Counted from the first letter of the stretch, positions 17,626-28,004 are shown. The stretch: DNA of 64,000 bases from Maritalea myrionectae DSM 19524 (GCF_000423365.1 NZ_AUHV01000003.1:62001-126000); one strand, 5' to 3'. Made by a program: numbers and translations. Notes: generated by a model not told the origin, from the sequence alone.

Positions 17626-18154
17626 ACCGCACTTTGCCGATATAGGGCAGATTACGATTGCGCTGGGCATAATCGATACCGTAGCCCACCACAAACTCGT
17701 CTGGAATTTCAAACCCGGTCCACGTGGCGCTAATATCCACTTCCCGCCGTGAGGGCTTATCGAGCAACGCACAGACTTCAAGGCGGTGCGGCTTGCGCGA
17801 TTCCAGCATATGCAGCACATGGTTGAGCGTGTGGCCCGTATCCACAATATCTTCCACCACCAGCACATCACGCCCTTCAATTTCGCCGCGCAAATCTTTC
17901 AAAATCCGCACTTCGCGCGAGGATTCCGTGCTGTTGCCGTAAGATGAGGTTTCCAAAAAATCGACCTCTACCGGCAAGTCCAATTCGCGCACCAGATCGG
18001 AGATGAACACGAACGACCCGCGCAACAGGCCCACCACAATCAATTTGTCAGAATCTTTGAAATTCGCCGAAATCTCATCGGCCAATTCTTCCACCCGCGC
18101 CGCAATGGACTTGGCGGAAATCATTTGATCGATCACATAGTTGGAATGGTCCAT
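17615..18154 (-). CDS. hpt: hypoxanthine phosphoribosyltransferase
   Basis: A 179-residue type I phosphoribosyltransferase. The PRPP-binding loop is [36 protein letters not shown] and the purine-contacting C-terminal [22 protein letters not shown] identify a hypoxanthine/guanine salvage enzyme that forms IMP or GMP. It stands alone on the minus strand between two plus-strand genes. Confidence 0.92.
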   Translation of the reverse strand: MDHSNYVIDQMISAKSIAARVEELADEISANFKDSDKLIVVGLLRGSFVFISDLVRELDLPVEVDFLETSSYGNSTESSREVRILKDLRGEIEGRDVLVVEDIVDTGHTLNHVLHMLESRKPHRLEVCALLDKPSRREVDISATWTGFEIPDEFVVGYGIDYAQRNRNLPYIGKVRFTE

Positions 18155-18306
18155 AAGCCCTCACCTTCAGTGGCAATCTAAACAGCCGATGCCCGCCTGT
18201 CATCCTCCCATTGCCATGATCCACAAGCAGAACAAGTGATGGTGATAATTATTGCGCCTGCCGCTTATTCCGATAATCTGACCACATACTTATCGCGAGA
18301 AAAACT

Positions 18307-18735
18307 ATGTCAGATCAAAAGATAAAAACCGGAAAATGCGCGTGCGGCGCGGTCAGCTTCAAAGTGAAAGCCCCAGACACCTATGGCGCCTGCCATTGCA
18401 AGATGTGCCGCCAGTGGTGTGGTGGCCTCTGGATGGGGGTGGTGTGCGACGAGATTATCGAATTGAACGGCCCTGTACAGGAATGGGAATCATCAAAAAT
18501 CGCCAGCCGGGGCTATTGCGCTGAATGTGGTTCCTCCGTTTGGCATAAGCCAAAACAATCACCAAACTTCACGTTCGGCCAAGGCCTGTTTGACGATCAA
18601 CAAGGCTGGACCCTCACCCGCGAAATCTGCGCCGATGATCAACCCGATCACTATGCCCTCGCCGACAAAGGCCAAAAAGCCTTCACCGGCTGGGGAACAT
18701 TGATGGCAGTGATCACAGGCCGTCTCCCCAAGTAA
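18307..18735 (+). CDS. GFA (CENP-V/GFA) domain protein 3
   Basis: A 142-residue GFA-fold protein: KCACGAVSF, ACHCKMCRQWCGG and GYCAECGSSVW zinc clusters. The C-terminus (FGQGLFDDQQGWTLTREICADDQPDHYALAD) differs from GFA proteins 1, 2 and 4, so this is a different branch of the family. It sits between divergent hpt and convergent fabF. Confidence 0.85.
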   Translation: MSDQKIKTGKCACGAVSFKVKAPDTYGACHCKMCRQWCGGLWMGVVCDEIIELNGPVQEWESSKIASRGYCAECGSSVWHKPKQSPNFTFGQGLFDDQQGWTLTREICADDQPDHYALADKGQKAFTGWGTLMAVITGRLPK

Positions 18736-18795
18736 AACTTAAGAAGCAGCACAAGATCAACTCGCGCCAGCACATTGCAAGTCTTTAAGGCCGAG

Positions 18796-18834
18796 GGCCA
18801 CCTCACCGCTTTTCGGCAATTCAACAAGGTGGCC
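18796..18834. terminator. inverted repeat between GFA protein 3 and fabF
   Basis: Arms GGCCACCT (18796-18803) and AGGTGGCC (18827-18834) with a 23-nt loop that holds a smaller CCG/CGG hairpin. It lies between two convergent genes; there is no T-run, so termination is uncertain. Confidence 0.35.
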
Positions 18835-18850
18835 ACCGATTTACAGGCTG

Positions 18851-20128
18851 CTATGCACGACCAAAGATAAGCGTCGCATTCACGCCGCCAAAGCCAAAAC
18901 CGTTGGACAAAACAAAGTCTATGTCGCGCTTGACCGGACCTTCTTTGGCCAATTCATATTGCGCGGCTGCTTTCATCGGCCGGTCAATATTGATCCCGGG
19001 CGGCACCGTTTGCTCCCGCAGCGCCATTAGGGAATAGACCGCCTCAATCGCGCCAGCCGCCCCCAACAAATGCCCCACCGAGGCCTTTGTCGAATTGACT
19101 GCAAGTGAGGTACCCCTATCACCAAACACGGTGTGAATAGCCTCTATTTCCGCTTCGTCGCCAACTTGGGTGGACGTGCTGTGGGCATTCACATAATCGA
19201 TCTGGTCCGGCACCATGCCTGCATCCTTAAATGCAAGTTCCATGGCGCGCACACCGCCGGCCCCACCTGGGGCCAGCGCGGTTAGGTGATAGGCATCAGC
19301 ACATGTGCCATAGCCCTCAACCGTGCCTAAAATCTTGGCGCCGCGTGCTCGCGCATGGCTTTCGCGCTCCAGCACCAAGGTGGCAGCCCCTTCCGACAAA
19401 ACGAAACCCGCATGGTCCTCATCAAAGGGACGTGACGCCTTTCCGGGCTCATCATTATATTTCGTGCAGAGCGCCCGCGCCGCGCCAAACCCGCCAATCG
19501 CCACTGGATCAACGCACGCGTCAGATCCGCCACACACGGCGACATCCACTGCGCCTGACCGCAAAAGACGCACCCCATCGCCGATGGCTTGGGCCGAGGC
19601 GGCACAAGCTGTAATGGGCGAGCCGATCTCTCCTTTAAAGCCATAGCGGATAGAAATGTGTCCAGCCGCCATATTGCCCAGAAAGGAGGGCACGGTGAAC
19701 GGTGACAAGCGCCGCGGGCCACGTTCTCTAATGGTCTCGGTGGCCTTTGTCATCGCCGGAAACCCGCCCACACCGGTGGCGATAATGGTGGACGTCCGCT
19801 CTTTTTGCTCCTCGGTTTCAGCCACCCACTTGGATTGCTGCAATGCTTCTTCCGTTGCCGCCATGGAATATTGAATAAACAAATCCATCTTCTTTTGGTC
19901 TTTGGCGTCGATAAAGTCGTTGGCGTCAAATCCATGCGGATCATCTGCCTTGCTGGGCACCAGCCCGGCCACTTTTGAGCTATAATCGGTCACATCAAAC
20001 CGGTCATTTTTCACAATGCCGCTCTGCCCTGCCAATAGCCGCGTCCAGTTGGTCTCAACACCAACGCCCAGGGGCGATACCGCCCCCATACCTGTCACCA
20101 CAATCGGATCATCATTATTCGGTCGCAT
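18851..20128 (-). CDS. fabF: beta-ketoacyl-ACP synthase II (FabF-like)
   Basis: A 425-residue condensing enzyme. Catalytic residues are in place: Cys175 (ITACAASAQ), His316 (NAHSTST, where most family members have HGTST) and His353 (VGHLLGAAGA). It elongates acyl-ACP with malonyl-ACP. It is separate from any fab cluster and lies downstream of a MarR-type regulator gene on the same strand, with identical palindromes before both genes, so it may be a specialised paralogue. GGAGAG before the ATG at 20128 decides against the ATG at 20140. Confidence 0.88.
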   Translation of the reverse strand: MRPNNDDPIVVTGMGAVSPLGVGVETNWTRLLAGQSGIVKNDRFDVTDYSSKVAGLVPSKADDPHGFDANDFIDAKDQKKMDLFIQYSMAATEEALQQSKWVAETEEQKERTSTIIATGVGGFPAMTKATETIRERGPRRLSPFTVPSFLGNMAAGHISIRYGFKGEIGSPITACAASAQAIGDGVRLLRSGAVDVAVCGGSDACVDPVAIGGFGAARALCTKYNDEPGKASRPFDEDHAGFVLSEGAATLVLERESHARARGAKILGTVEGYGTCADAYHLTALAPGGAGGVRAMELAFKDAGMVPDQIDYVNAHSTSTQVGDEAEIEAIHTVFGDRGTSLAVNSTKASVGHLLGAAGAIEAVYSLMALREQTVPPGINIDRPMKAAAQYELAKEGPVKRDIDFVLSNGFGFGGVNATLIFGRA

Positions 20129-20144
20129 ATAGCTCTCCATTCTC

Positions 20145-20156
20145 GTGTATATACAC
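20145..20156. promoter_or_regulatory. MarR operator copy A, before fabF
   Basis: Perfect palindrome GTGTATATACAC, 17 nt upstream of the fabF start. Same sequence as copy B. Confidence 0.65.
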
Positions 20157-20408
20157 TAAAGCACACCCAATCAGGCGCCCTATTCCCTTGGCCGACACTT
20201 GTGTCTGCCCTATCCACACGTCACCATTTGAACGCCCAGCAAGCCCATGTTTCGGGCCGCACGAACCGGTAAGTTTCTACTTCCCGCACCCGCGCTAAAA
20301 CCTAAACTGTAGGCTCGCCAAATGCGGCAGCCTCAAAAGCGTCTCACGCCAACAACAAACGCACCGTCAATCGCAACCCAGCACCTTCAAACCTGCCGCC
20401 CGCCATTC

Positions 20409-20420
20409 GTGTATATACAC
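20409..20420. promoter_or_regulatory. MarR operator copy B, in the fabF-marR gap
   Basis: Perfect palindrome GTGTATATACAC, 21 bp beyond the marR stop codon. The 284-bp gap 20158-20441 shows no convincing gene. Confidence 0.6.
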
Positions 20421-20441
20421 ATTGAATGGCCAAAAATATGG

Positions 20442-20900
20442 CTACAATTTGGCCACGCGCTGCAACACGTTCAGCGCCGCGTCCAACTCCTCACGGCTTA
20501 CAACCTCCAAAATCGCATCTTGCGCGGCCTGCCAATGGGGCACCATCTTTTCAAACAGCGCCTGCCCTTTTGGCGTCAGGCTGTAAACCACCCCATTGCC
20601 CTTGTCCGCTCGGCGTTTTTGCACCACGCCTTTGCGCTCCAACAAGGAAAGATTGCGCGACAGCGTAGACCGCTCAATCGCGAGATAATCGGCCAAGCCT
20701 GAAACAGAATCATGCTCGGCCCCGGCCAGCGACGCGATCAACGAGAACTGCTCAGTCGTGATTTCAAACCGACCAAGCCGCTTGGCAAAATTGCGCGTCA
20801 TCATGCGTGATGCGGCGCGCGTATTGCGCAGCACACATCTTTCCAACTCTTTTTGCGCTTCCTGACTTTGTGTGTCCGGAATTTGGCCCGTTTTGCTCAT
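20442..20900 (-). CDS. MarR family transcriptional regulator
   Basis: A 152-residue winged-helix regulator. The DNA-binding part is FSLIASLAGAEHDSVSGLADYLAIERSTLSRNLSLLERKGVVQKRRADKGNGVVYSLTPKGQALFEKM, flanked by dimerisation helices. The ATG at 20900 fits family length; an in-frame extension to 20990 would cross the operator at 20915. Copies of GTGTA-N2-TACAC before this gene and before fabF point to autoregulation and control of fabF. Confidence 0.87.
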   Translation of the reverse strand: MSKTGQIPDTQSQEAQKELERCVLRNTRAASRMMTRNFAKRLGRFEITTEQFSLIASLAGAEHDSVSGLADYLAIERSTLSRNLSLLERKGVVQKRRADKGNGVVYSLTPKGQALFEKMVPHWQAAQDAILEVVSREELDAALNVLQRVAKL

Positions 20901-20914
20901 AAATCCCTTTTGCC

Positions 20915-20926
20915 GTGTATTTACAC
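20915..20926. promoter_or_regulatory. MarR operator copy C, before marR
   Basis: GTGTATTTACAC, i.e. the GTGTA-N2-TACAC pattern, 14 nt upstream of the regulator's start and between it and divergent icd. Confidence 0.6.
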
Positions 20927-21061
20927 ACACGTCAAGCACATATGATGATGCCATTTGTGCACCAATCAGTCTTTGCCTTTTTCCCCACAAATGCTATAGG
21001 GGCGCTGAACACCCGTCTAAAGCAAGGCGGGCCTCCCAACTTTTAGCTTTGCGGAGTTCTC

Positions 21062-22273
21062 ATGAGCAAAATTAAGGTAACCAATCCTGTCGTCGAACTC
21101 GACGGCGACGAGATGACACGGATCATCTGGCAATTCATTAAAGACAAACTGATCCACCCCTATCTCGATATCGATCTCGAATATTACGATCTGGGCATTG
21201 AGGCGCGCGACGCGACCGATGACCAAATCACCGTTGATGCCGCAAACGCCATCAAAAAGCACGGTGTTGGCGTTAAATGTGCCACCATCACGCCAGACGA
21301 AGATCGCGTTGAAGAATTTGGCTTGAAGCGCATGTATCGCTCGCCAAATGGCACCATCCGTAACATTTTGGGCGGTGTGATCTTCCGTGAGCCGATCATT
21401 TGTCGCAACGTGCCGCGTTTGGTACCGGGCTGGACTCAGCCGATCATCGTCGGCCGTCACGCCTTTGGTGACCAATATCGCGCCACCGACTTCAGATTCC
21501 CAGGCAAAGGCAAGCTGTCCATCAAATTTGTTGGTGAAGATGGCAAGGAAATCGAGCACGAAGTGTACGATGCGCCAAGTTCAGGCGTGGCAATGGCCAT
21601 GTACAACTTGGACGATTCCATCCGTGATTTCGCCCGCGCCAGCATGAACTATGCGCTGAACCGCAAAGTGCCTTGCTACTTGTCGACTAAAAACACCATC
21701 ATGAAAGCATATGACGGTCGTTTTAAAGATCTGTTCCAAGAAGTTTTTGAAGCAGAATTTAGAGAAAAATTCGACGAAGCGAAGATCACCTATGAACACC
21801 GCTTGATCGACGACATGGTTGCCTCTGCCCTTAAATGGTCAGGTGGCTATGTTTGGGCCTGTAAAAACTATGATGGCGACGTACAGTCAGACACAGTTGC
21901 ACAGGGCTTTGGTTCACTCGGCCTGATGACATCTGTTTTGATGTCACCAGATGGCAGAACTGTTGAAGCCGAAGCGGCGCACGGTACCGTGACACGTCAC
22001 TACCGCCAGCACCAAAAAGGTGAAGCCACTTCAACCAACTCCACAGCGTCAATCTTTGCCTGGTCACGTGGCCTCGCCCACCGCGCCAAGCTGGACGACA
22101 ATGAAGAGTTGGCCAACTTCGCTGCCACTTTGGAAAAGACCGTGATCGACACCATTGAAAACGGCCAGATGACCAAAGATTTGGCCCTGCTTGTTGGCCC
22201 AGATCAAGAATGGCTCTCAACCATTGGCTTCTTGGAAGCAATCGACGAGAACTTGCAAAAAGCTTTGGCGTAA
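21062..22273 (+). CDS. icd: NADP-dependent isocitrate dehydrogenase
   Basis: A 403-residue enzyme of the eukaryote-like dimeric NADP-IDH subfamily, standard in alphaproteobacteria. Signature regions: [43 protein letters not shown] (substrate serine and arginines), [27 protein letters not shown] (metal aspartates) and [17 protein letters not shown] (NADP binding). It oxidises isocitrate to 2-oxoglutarate in the TCA cycle. It is monocistronic with its own terminator. Confidence 0.97.
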   Translation: MSKIKVTNPVVELDGDEMTRIIWQFIKDKLIHPYLDIDLEYYDLGIEARDATDDQITVDAANAIKKHGVGVKCATITPDEDRVEEFGLKRMYRSPNGTIRNILGGVIFREPIICRNVPRLVPGWTQPIIVGRHAFGDQYRATDFRFPGKGKLSIKFVGEDGKEIEHEVYDAPSSGVAMAMYNLDDSIRDFARASMNYALNRKVPCYLSTKNTIMKAYDGRFKDLFQEVFEAEFREKFDEAKITYEHRLIDDMVASALKWSGGYVWACKNYDGDVQSDTVAQGFGSLGLMTSVLMSPDGRTVEAEAAHGTVTRHYRQHQKGEATSTNSTASIFAWSRGLAHRAKLDDNEELANFAATLEKTVIDTIENGQMTKDLALLVGPDQEWLSTIGFLEAIDENLQKALA

Positions 22274-22295
22274 TCGCCTCATAAACTGATTCAAG

Positions 22296-22329
22296 AAAAG
22301 CCGCGAAGACATTGTCTTTGCGGCTTTTT
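22296..22329 (+). terminator. intrinsic terminator of icd
   Basis: Fifteen-pair stem 22296-22310 / 22314-22328 (one G-T pair) with a 3-nt loop and a T-run. Confidence 0.92.
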
Positions 22330-22410
22330 GTTTGGTTCCATATAAGACGTAGGCGGCTGATCCGTTTCAGGCTAATATAGCGCTTCATGCGAAACTGAAA
22401 TGGAACCCCA

Positions 22411-22902
22411 ATGAGCACGATTTCGGAAACGGGCCAATGTCTTTGTGGCGATCTTAAATACCGCGCCACCGCCCAGCCCAACCACACCACAATCTGTCAT
22501 TGCCGCATGTGCCAGCGCTCCACCGGCACCGCCTTTCTCGTCGAGCCGATATTTATGCGCGACAGCATCGAACTGCTTGCGGGCGAGCCGAAACAATATA
22601 CGCACACATCTGATGAGAGTGGCCTCAGCCTATATGTCAATTTCTGCGGCAATTGCGGATCGAAAATATACCAGACATTTGAGCGCTTCCCCGAGGTGAT
22701 CGGCGTTTTTGCTGGCACATTTGACAACCCGGATTGGTTTGAACGCAGCCCCGAAAACACAAGACATATCTTCACCCGTTCAGCCATCAAGGGCACTGTC
22801 CTGCCAAAAGACTTCACCATTTACGAAGAGCACACCAGAACGCTGGGCCAAACGGAAAGCAACGAGCATCAAATACTCACCGCGCATAAACTGGTGACCT
22901 GA
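22411..22902 (+). CDS. GFA (CENP-V/GFA) domain protein 4
   Basis: A 163-residue GFA-fold protein: QCLCGDLKY, ICHCRMCQRSTGT and NFCGNCGSKIYQ clusters, then GVFAGTFDNPDWFERS. The C-terminal tail (TIYEEHTRTLGQTESNEHQILTA) is longer than in the other three. Close to GFA protein 2 in layout but on its own after icd. Function not established. Confidence 0.85.
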   Translation: MSTISETGQCLCGDLKYRATAQPNHTTICHCRMCQRSTGTAFLVEPIFMRDSIELLAGEPKQYTHTSDESGLSLYVNFCGNCGSKIYQTFERFPEVIGVFAGTFDNPDWFERSPENTRHIFTRSAIKGTVLPKDFTIYEEHTRTLGQTESNEHQILTAHKLVT

Positions 22903-23011
22903 GAAAATCTCAATATTCCGGACACCTGATCCGCAAAACATATATGCCTGCGCCCCTTGTTTCAAAGTTTTCGAACCCAATATATGTGGTACACAAACAA
23001 CGGGTATTTTT

Positions 23012-23788
23012 ATGCGCAACACTTCCTCTCGAGCAACCACCCAAACCGCCCATTTTAAGTCCACTCGCCTTCTGGCAACAGTTGGCGCATTGGGGCTCGC
23101 TTTGGGCGCGTTTTTTGTGGCAAGCAATCCCGCCTTCGCTGATGAAACGCGCGAGTATGATTTCGCGGACTTCTCTAAGATCGAAATTTCAGAATCTGTT
23201 GAAGGTTCTCTGGTGCAGTCGAACAGTTTTTCGATCCAAGCCACTGCGGCAGATAAAGAGCTTCTGGATAGCCTGGTCATCGAAAAAACAGGCACCACGC
23301 TAAAAATCCACCGCAAAGAGGAAAGCCTGCTCAAAAGCTTGACCAGCCTCTTCGGAGGTCAGTCGCCCAAAGTTGTTGTCACCATGCCCTTTTTAAGCGC
23401 GGCACATGCCAGCGCGGGCGCCGAACTAATGATTGAAACGTTCTCAACCGAAAATATTGAACTTCTCGCCAGTTCTGGTGCGGATTTGGACGCCAAAGGC
23501 CTCACGGCGATTTCGGTCAAGGCCGACAGTTCTTCTGGCGCCGATATTGAGCTTGCTGGCACCTGCGACCAAGCAGAATTTTCATCCAGCTCCGGCGCTG
23601 ATCTCGATGCTGGTTCTCTTGAGTGCAACAGCGTTTTGGTTGACGCTAGCTCTGGCGCCGACGCAAGCGTATTTGCCAGTGACAACCTGGAAGCGAACGC
23701 CAGCTCCGGGGCGGACATTAATGTGCGCGGCAATCCCAGCACGACGCAAACCAACACCTCAAGCGGTGGTGAAATCGAACTGAAATAG
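23012..23788 (+). CDS. secreted GIN-domain (DUF2807) protein
   Basis: A 258-residue exported protein. A long signal peptide with a twenty-residue hydrophobic core ends near AFA (residue ~43). The mature part fits the head GIN (DUF2807) fold: YDFADFSKIEISESVEGSLVQSNSFSIQATA, then a beta-helix built of repeats with the core SSGAD (five copies) plus SAGAE and SSGGE. Function in proteobacteria is unknown; the name 'autotransporter adhesin' sometimes used has no support here, as no beta-barrel is present. Confidence 0.75.
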   Translation: MRNTSSRATTQTAHFKSTRLLATVGALGLALGAFFVASNPAFADETREYDFADFSKIEISESVEGSLVQSNSFSIQATAADKELLDSLVIEKTGTTLKIHRKEESLLKSLTSLFGGQSPKVVVTMPFLSAAHASAGAELMIETFSTENIELLASSGADLDAKGLTAISVKADSSSGADIELAGTCDQAEFSSSSGADLDAGSLECNSVLVDASSGADASVFASDNLEANASSGADINVRGNPSTTQTNTSSGGEIELK

Positions 23789-23925
23789 CCGGCATCGGAG
23801 CCCACATGCGCGCCTCCCCTTTTTATTGTAGACAGCAAGTGGCGGTCACAGAGCGAATTGGCCATAGGCATGCTCATTTATCCGCTATAAAGTGAGATCT
23901 CGATCTCATTGTAGCGTGGCCAGAT

Positions 23926-25179
23926 ATGTTCATTTCCAAATTCTATTTCCTGTTTAAACAACTGCTATCGGAAATTTGGATCAGGCTCACCGCCTTCTCG
24001 CTGCTGGCCATTTTAACAGCGCTTGCCGCCGTCGCGCTCAAACCCTTCATTCCAGAGCAATGGATCTGGAATATGGGCAGCCAATCTGTTGAGCCCATTC
24101 TCAACATCATTGCGTCGTCCATGTTGGCCGTTTCAACGTTCTCGTTGGGGATCATGGCCAATGCCATGTCGAGCGCCGCGCAATCCACCACGCCCCGCGC
24201 CACGCAGCTCCTGCTTAAAGACAAAACATCTCAAAATGTCCTGACCACGTTTTTGGGCTCATTCATTTTCGCGCTGGTTGGCATTATTGCGCTGCACATG
24301 GGCGTTTACGACCAAGGCGGCCGCGTCATCCTCTTGGCGATGACGTTGGTGATCCTGATCATCATCTTCACTTCATTTATCAGATGGATCGATCTACTGC
24401 GTGTATTTGGACGCATTCCAGACACGCTCGACCGGGTTGAAAAAGCCACCATTTCGACAATGGAAAATTGGCAAATTGATCCGCATCTGGGGTGCAACCC
24501 CTATCGGGAGAGCGAGCTTAAGACCGCCGACTGGGCGCCCATCCACGCACAGCATCCTGAATATGTGCAGCATGTAGATTTGAACGCGCTGAATGAATAT
24601 GCGGAGGAACTGGATGCCCGCATCTTCCTCACTGCCCAGCCCGGCACATTTGCGTGCCCTACCCTGCCCTTGGCATGGTGCTCGAAAAAGCTGGAAGAAG
24701 ACCAAGAAAAGAAAATTCGCCGCATGTTCCACCTCGCGAACGAACGTACATTTGAACAAGACCCGGAGCTCGGCTTTGTTGTTTTGGCCGAAACCGGCGC
24801 CCGTGCGCTTTCCAAAGCCATCAACGACCCCGGCACGGCCGCGGATTGCCTGCGGCGCGGCCTAAGGATACTCCTTCGCTTCACCCCAAAGGAAATTGAC
24901 ACTCCAGATTATGAACATATTTGGATCGCCCCGTTACCGCTCGACCAAATCTTGACTACGCTCTTTGTGCCCATGATGCGGGATGGAGGCGAAATTTTTG
25001 AAATTCAAAGCACAATCGTGCATTGTTTGGAAAATCTAAGCGCCGCACGAAAAGAATTGTTCAGCGAACCGCTGCAACCAATCATTAAAAAGCATATCAG
25101 CCACCTAAAAAACGGAAATTTGCTTTCTGAGGAGATTGAAGTGCTGACCGCTCGGCTTCACAAACTTCAAAAAGCCTAA
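23926..25179 (+). CDS. DUF2254 membrane protein
   Basis: A 417-residue protein with four membrane helices in the first ~155 residues (IWIRLTAFSLLAILTALAAVAL, ILNIIASSMLAVSTFSLGIM, FLGSFIFALVGIIALHMGVY, VILLAMTLVILIIIFTSFIRW) and a large soluble C-terminus, matching DUF2254. The conserved SSAAQSTTPRATQLLLKDK follows helix 2. Role unknown. It stands alone between the GIN-domain gene and alaS. Confidence 0.8.
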   Translation: MFISKFYFLFKQLLSEIWIRLTAFSLLAILTALAAVALKPFIPEQWIWNMGSQSVEPILNIIASSMLAVSTFSLGIMANAMSSAAQSTTPRATQLLLKDKTSQNVLTTFLGSFIFALVGIIALHMGVYDQGGRVILLAMTLVILIIIFTSFIRWIDLLRVFGRIPDTLDRVEKATISTMENWQIDPHLGCNPYRESELKTADWAPIHAQHPEYVQHVDLNALNEYAEELDARIFLTAQPGTFACPTLPLAWCSKKLEEDQEKKIRRMFHLANERTFEQDPELGFVVLAETGARALSKAINDPGTAADCLRRGLRILLRFTPKEIDTPDYEHIWIAPLPLDQILTTLFVPMMRDGGEIFEIQSTIVHCLENLSAARKELFSEPLQPIIKKHISHLKNGNLLSEEIEVLTARLHKLQKA

Positions 25180-25190
25180 ATGTCGGCAAA

Positions 25191-25217
25191 AAAAGGCCGC
25201 CCAGAAGGCGGCCTTAT
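25191..25217. terminator. terminator between DUF2254 gene and alaS
   Basis: Stem AAGGCCGCC (25193-25201) / GGCGGCCTT (25207-25215), loop of 5 nt. The A-run on the left gives a strong T-tail for the leftward alaS transcript; the plus-strand side is weaker. Confidence 0.85.
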
Positions 25218-25238
25218 TCTCTTTGATGTCTGCAGCCT

Positions 25239-27893
25239 TTATTCAGCCAGCTTGGCCCGCACGGCATCAATCGCATCTTGCGCCTTGTCCGCATCCGGGC
25301 CGCCACCTTGTGCCATGTCAGGCCGACCGCCGCCGCCTTTGCCGCCCAAGGTTTCAACCGCGACCTTTACAAAATCAACGGCACTCAGATTGTCCTTCAA
25401 ATCATCGGTCACCCCAACGGCCACGCCAACTTTGCCGTCGTCGCCAATGCCAACAATTGCAACAACACCAGATTTGATCTGCTCTTTGCCCTGATCAACC
25501 AGTCCGCGCAATTCTTTTGACGGCAAACCTTCCGCTACGCGCCCCATAAAGTTGACCTCGCCAACCTTCTCAATTTCGCTGCCACCACCGGCGCCGCCGC
25601 CCATGGCCAGCTTTTGCCGTGCATCTGCCAATTGCCGCTCAAGTTGCTTGCGCTCGTCCAGCAGCGCATCAACGCGCGAAACAATATCTTTTGGCGCCAC
25701 CTTCAACCGATCAGCAATCTGGCGCACCCGCGCCTCTTGCTCGGCGAAATACGCCCGCGCAGCATCGCCCGTCAGCGCTTCAATGCGGCGCACACCTGAG
25801 GCCACCGCACTTTCGCCAACAACAGCCACAACCCCAATCTCGCCAGTCGCCTTCACATGCGTACCACCGCACAACTCCATCGAGTAAGCCTGATTGCCCT
25901 TATTGTCGTTGAGCGGTTTGCCCATCGACACCACGCGCACTTCATCACCATATTTTTCGCCAAACAGAGCCATTGCACCCGCTTCTATGGCGTCATCAAC
26001 TTCCATCAAACGTGTTTCTACGGGGCTGTTTTGCAGCACGATGCTGTTGGCCATTTGCTCGATCTGCTTCATCTCTTCCGCACCCACCGCCTTGGTGTGT
26101 GAGAAGTCAAAACGCAACCGATCTGGCGACACCATTGAGCCTTTTTGGGCCACATGGTCACCCAAAGTCTCGCGCAGCGCCTCGTGCAGCAAATGCGTGG
26201 CCGAGTGATTAGAACGGATAGATTGACGCCGTACCGCATCAACGCTGAGATGCAGCGCATCCCCAACCTTGACCGTTCCCTCATTCACCGTCGCATGATG
26301 CGCAAACACACCGGCTGATTTGGTGGTGTTGGAAATGGTGACATCAACGCCCTCTTCATGGGCACGTCCGGTATCACCAACCTGGCCGCCGCTTTCGCCA
26401 TAAAACGGCGTTTGGTTGAACACCAGAACACCGGTTTCACCGGCAGCCAGTTTCTCAACTTCGGCACCATCTTTAATGATGGCAAGAACTTCGCCATCCG
26501 CCTGTTCGGTTTCATATCCGAGAAACTCAGTGGCGCCTTTTTGATCCGCAATTTTGAACCAGATCGCCTCAGAAGCTGCATCCCCGGAGCCTGACCAGTT
26601 TTTCCGAGCCTCAGCCTTTTGCGCTGCCATGGCCTCATCAAAGCCTTTTTGGTCAACATCAATGCCGCGCTGGCGCAATGCATCCTGGGTCAGGTCCAGC
26701 GGAAAGCCATAAGTGTCATAAAGCTTAAACGCTGTCGCCCCTTCAAGGGTCGCCCCTTCGCTTAAGCCTTCAGTCTCATCTTCCAAAATCTGCAAACCAC
26801 GGCTCAAGGTTTTCAAGAACCGCTCTTCCTCAAGCTTGATCGTTTCTTTGATCATCGCCTCGCCGCGTGACAATTCGGGATAGGCTTGGCCCATCTCCCG
26901 CACCAAACTGCCCACCAATTTGTTGATCACAGGCTCATTGGCCCCCAACAAAGTCGCATGGCGCATGGCACGACGCATGATCCGCCGCAGCACGTAACCG
27001 CGGCCCTCGTTCGACGGCAGAACACCCTCAGAAATCAAGAATGACATGGAGCGCAAATGATCGGCAATTACCCGGCGGCTTTGGTCGCCCTTATCGCCAA
27101 TATCCGTGTTAGTGACATCGGCAACCCCAGCCAAAAGCGCTTTGAACATATCGGTTTGATAATTGTCGTGCGTGCCTTGCAAAACGGCGGCGATCCGCTC
27201 AAGCCCCATGCCCGTGTCAATTGACGGCCGTGGCAAATCGGTGCGGTCACCATTGGCATGCTGCTCATATTGCATGAACACCAAATTCCAAATCTCGATG
27301 AAGCGGTCACCATCTTCTTCCGGGCTGCCCGGAGGGCCACCCCAAATATGGTCGCCATGGTCATAAAAGATCTCTGATGATGGACCACATGGTCCGGTGT
27401 CACCCATCATCCAAAAATTGTCACTGGTGGCGATGCGAATGATGCGATCATCACTAAGACCTGCAATCTTTTTCCACAAATCAAAGGCTTCATCATCTTC
27501 GTGATAAACCGTGACCAATAGCTTGTCTTTAGGAAGACCAAATTCCTTATGCACCATGTGCCAGGCATGCTCGATGGCTTGCTCTTTGAAGTAATCGCCA
27601 AATGAGAAGTTGCCCAACATTTCAAAGAATGTGTGGTGGCGTGCAGTGAAGCCAACATTGTCCAAATCATTGTGCTTGCCGCCTGCGCGCACACATTTTT
27701 GCGCGCTTGTCGCCCGAGAATAGTCGCGCTTTTCAACCCCGGTGAACACGTTTTTAAACGGCACCATACCGGAGTTCACAAACATCAAGGTCGGGTCATT
27801 GCGCGGCACCAATGGCGCGCTTTCGACCAATTCATGATCATGTGATTGGAAGTAATCAAGAAACTTCGATCGAATATCGTTTACGCTGGTCAT
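25239..27893 (-). CDS. alaS: alanyl-tRNA synthetase
   Basis: An 884-residue class II synthetase, normal length. Order of domains: catalytic core with [12 protein letters not shown] and the motif 3-like [15 protein letters not shown], tRNA recognition, editing domain with zinc ligands HSATH and the ELCGGTH cysteine/histidine, and the Gly-rich C-Ala tail ([16 protein letters not shown]). ATG 27893 begins [15 protein letters not shown] as in homologues; 79 extra in-frame codons upstream have no homology and would run through the recA terminator. Confidence 0.97.
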   Translation of the reverse strand: MTSVNDIRSKFLDYFQSHDHELVESAPLVPRNDPTLMFVNSGMVPFKNVFTGVEKRDYSRATSAQKCVRAGGKHNDLDNVGFTARHHTFFEMLGNFSFGDYFKEQAIEHAWHMVHKEFGLPKDKLLVTVYHEDDEAFDLWKKIAGLSDDRIIRIATSDNFWMMGDTGPCGPSSEIFYDHGDHIWGGPPGSPEEDGDRFIEIWNLVFMQYEQHANGDRTDLPRPSIDTGMGLERIAAVLQGTHDNYQTDMFKALLAGVADVTNTDIGDKGDQSRRVIADHLRSMSFLISEGVLPSNEGRGYVLRRIMRRAMRHATLLGANEPVINKLVGSLVREMGQAYPELSRGEAMIKETIKLEEERFLKTLSRGLQILEDETEGLSEGATLEGATAFKLYDTYGFPLDLTQDALRQRGIDVDQKGFDEAMAAQKAEARKNWSGSGDAASEAIWFKIADQKGATEFLGYETEQADGEVLAIIKDGAEVEKLAAGETGVLVFNQTPFYGESGGQVGDTGRAHEEGVDVTISNTTKSAGVFAHHATVNEGTVKVGDALHLSVDAVRRQSIRSNHSATHLLHEALRETLGDHVAQKGSMVSPDRLRFDFSHTKAVGAEEMKQIEQMANSIVLQNSPVETRLMEVDDAIEAGAMALFGEKYGDEVRVVSMGKPLNDNKGNQAYSMELCGGTHVKATGEIGVVAVVGESAVASGVRRIEALTGDAARAYFAEQEARVRQIADRLKVAPKDIVSRVDALLDERKQLERQLADARQKLAMGGGAGGGSEIEKVGEVNFMGRVAEGLPSKELRGLVDQGKEQIKSGVVAIVGIGDDGKVGVAVGVTDDLKDNLSAVDFVKVAVETLGGKGGGGRPDMAQGGGPDADKAQDAIDAVRAKLAE

Positions 27894-28004
27894 AAATCTC
27901 TGTCGGCCTTGCACAAAAGTCAGAACTTCAGGCGGTTTTACACGCCACAACTCGCCCTGTCCAGCAATTGAGTGGCGGTTAAAGTTCGACAATACAAACA
28001 AAAA

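Noticed and set aside
18736-18850. Possible gene remnant between GFA protein 3 and fabF
   Set aside because: Too short and without a recognisable frame; best explained by the inverted repeat at 18796-18834.
20322-20702. Plus-strand open frame overlapping the MarR gene and the gap before it
   Set aside because: Mostly antisense to marR, with no ribosome site or family resemblance.
21831-22490. Long open frame on the minus strand across icd
   Set aside because: It lies antisense to well-conserved icd and its translation is Arg/Trp-rich with no family pattern.
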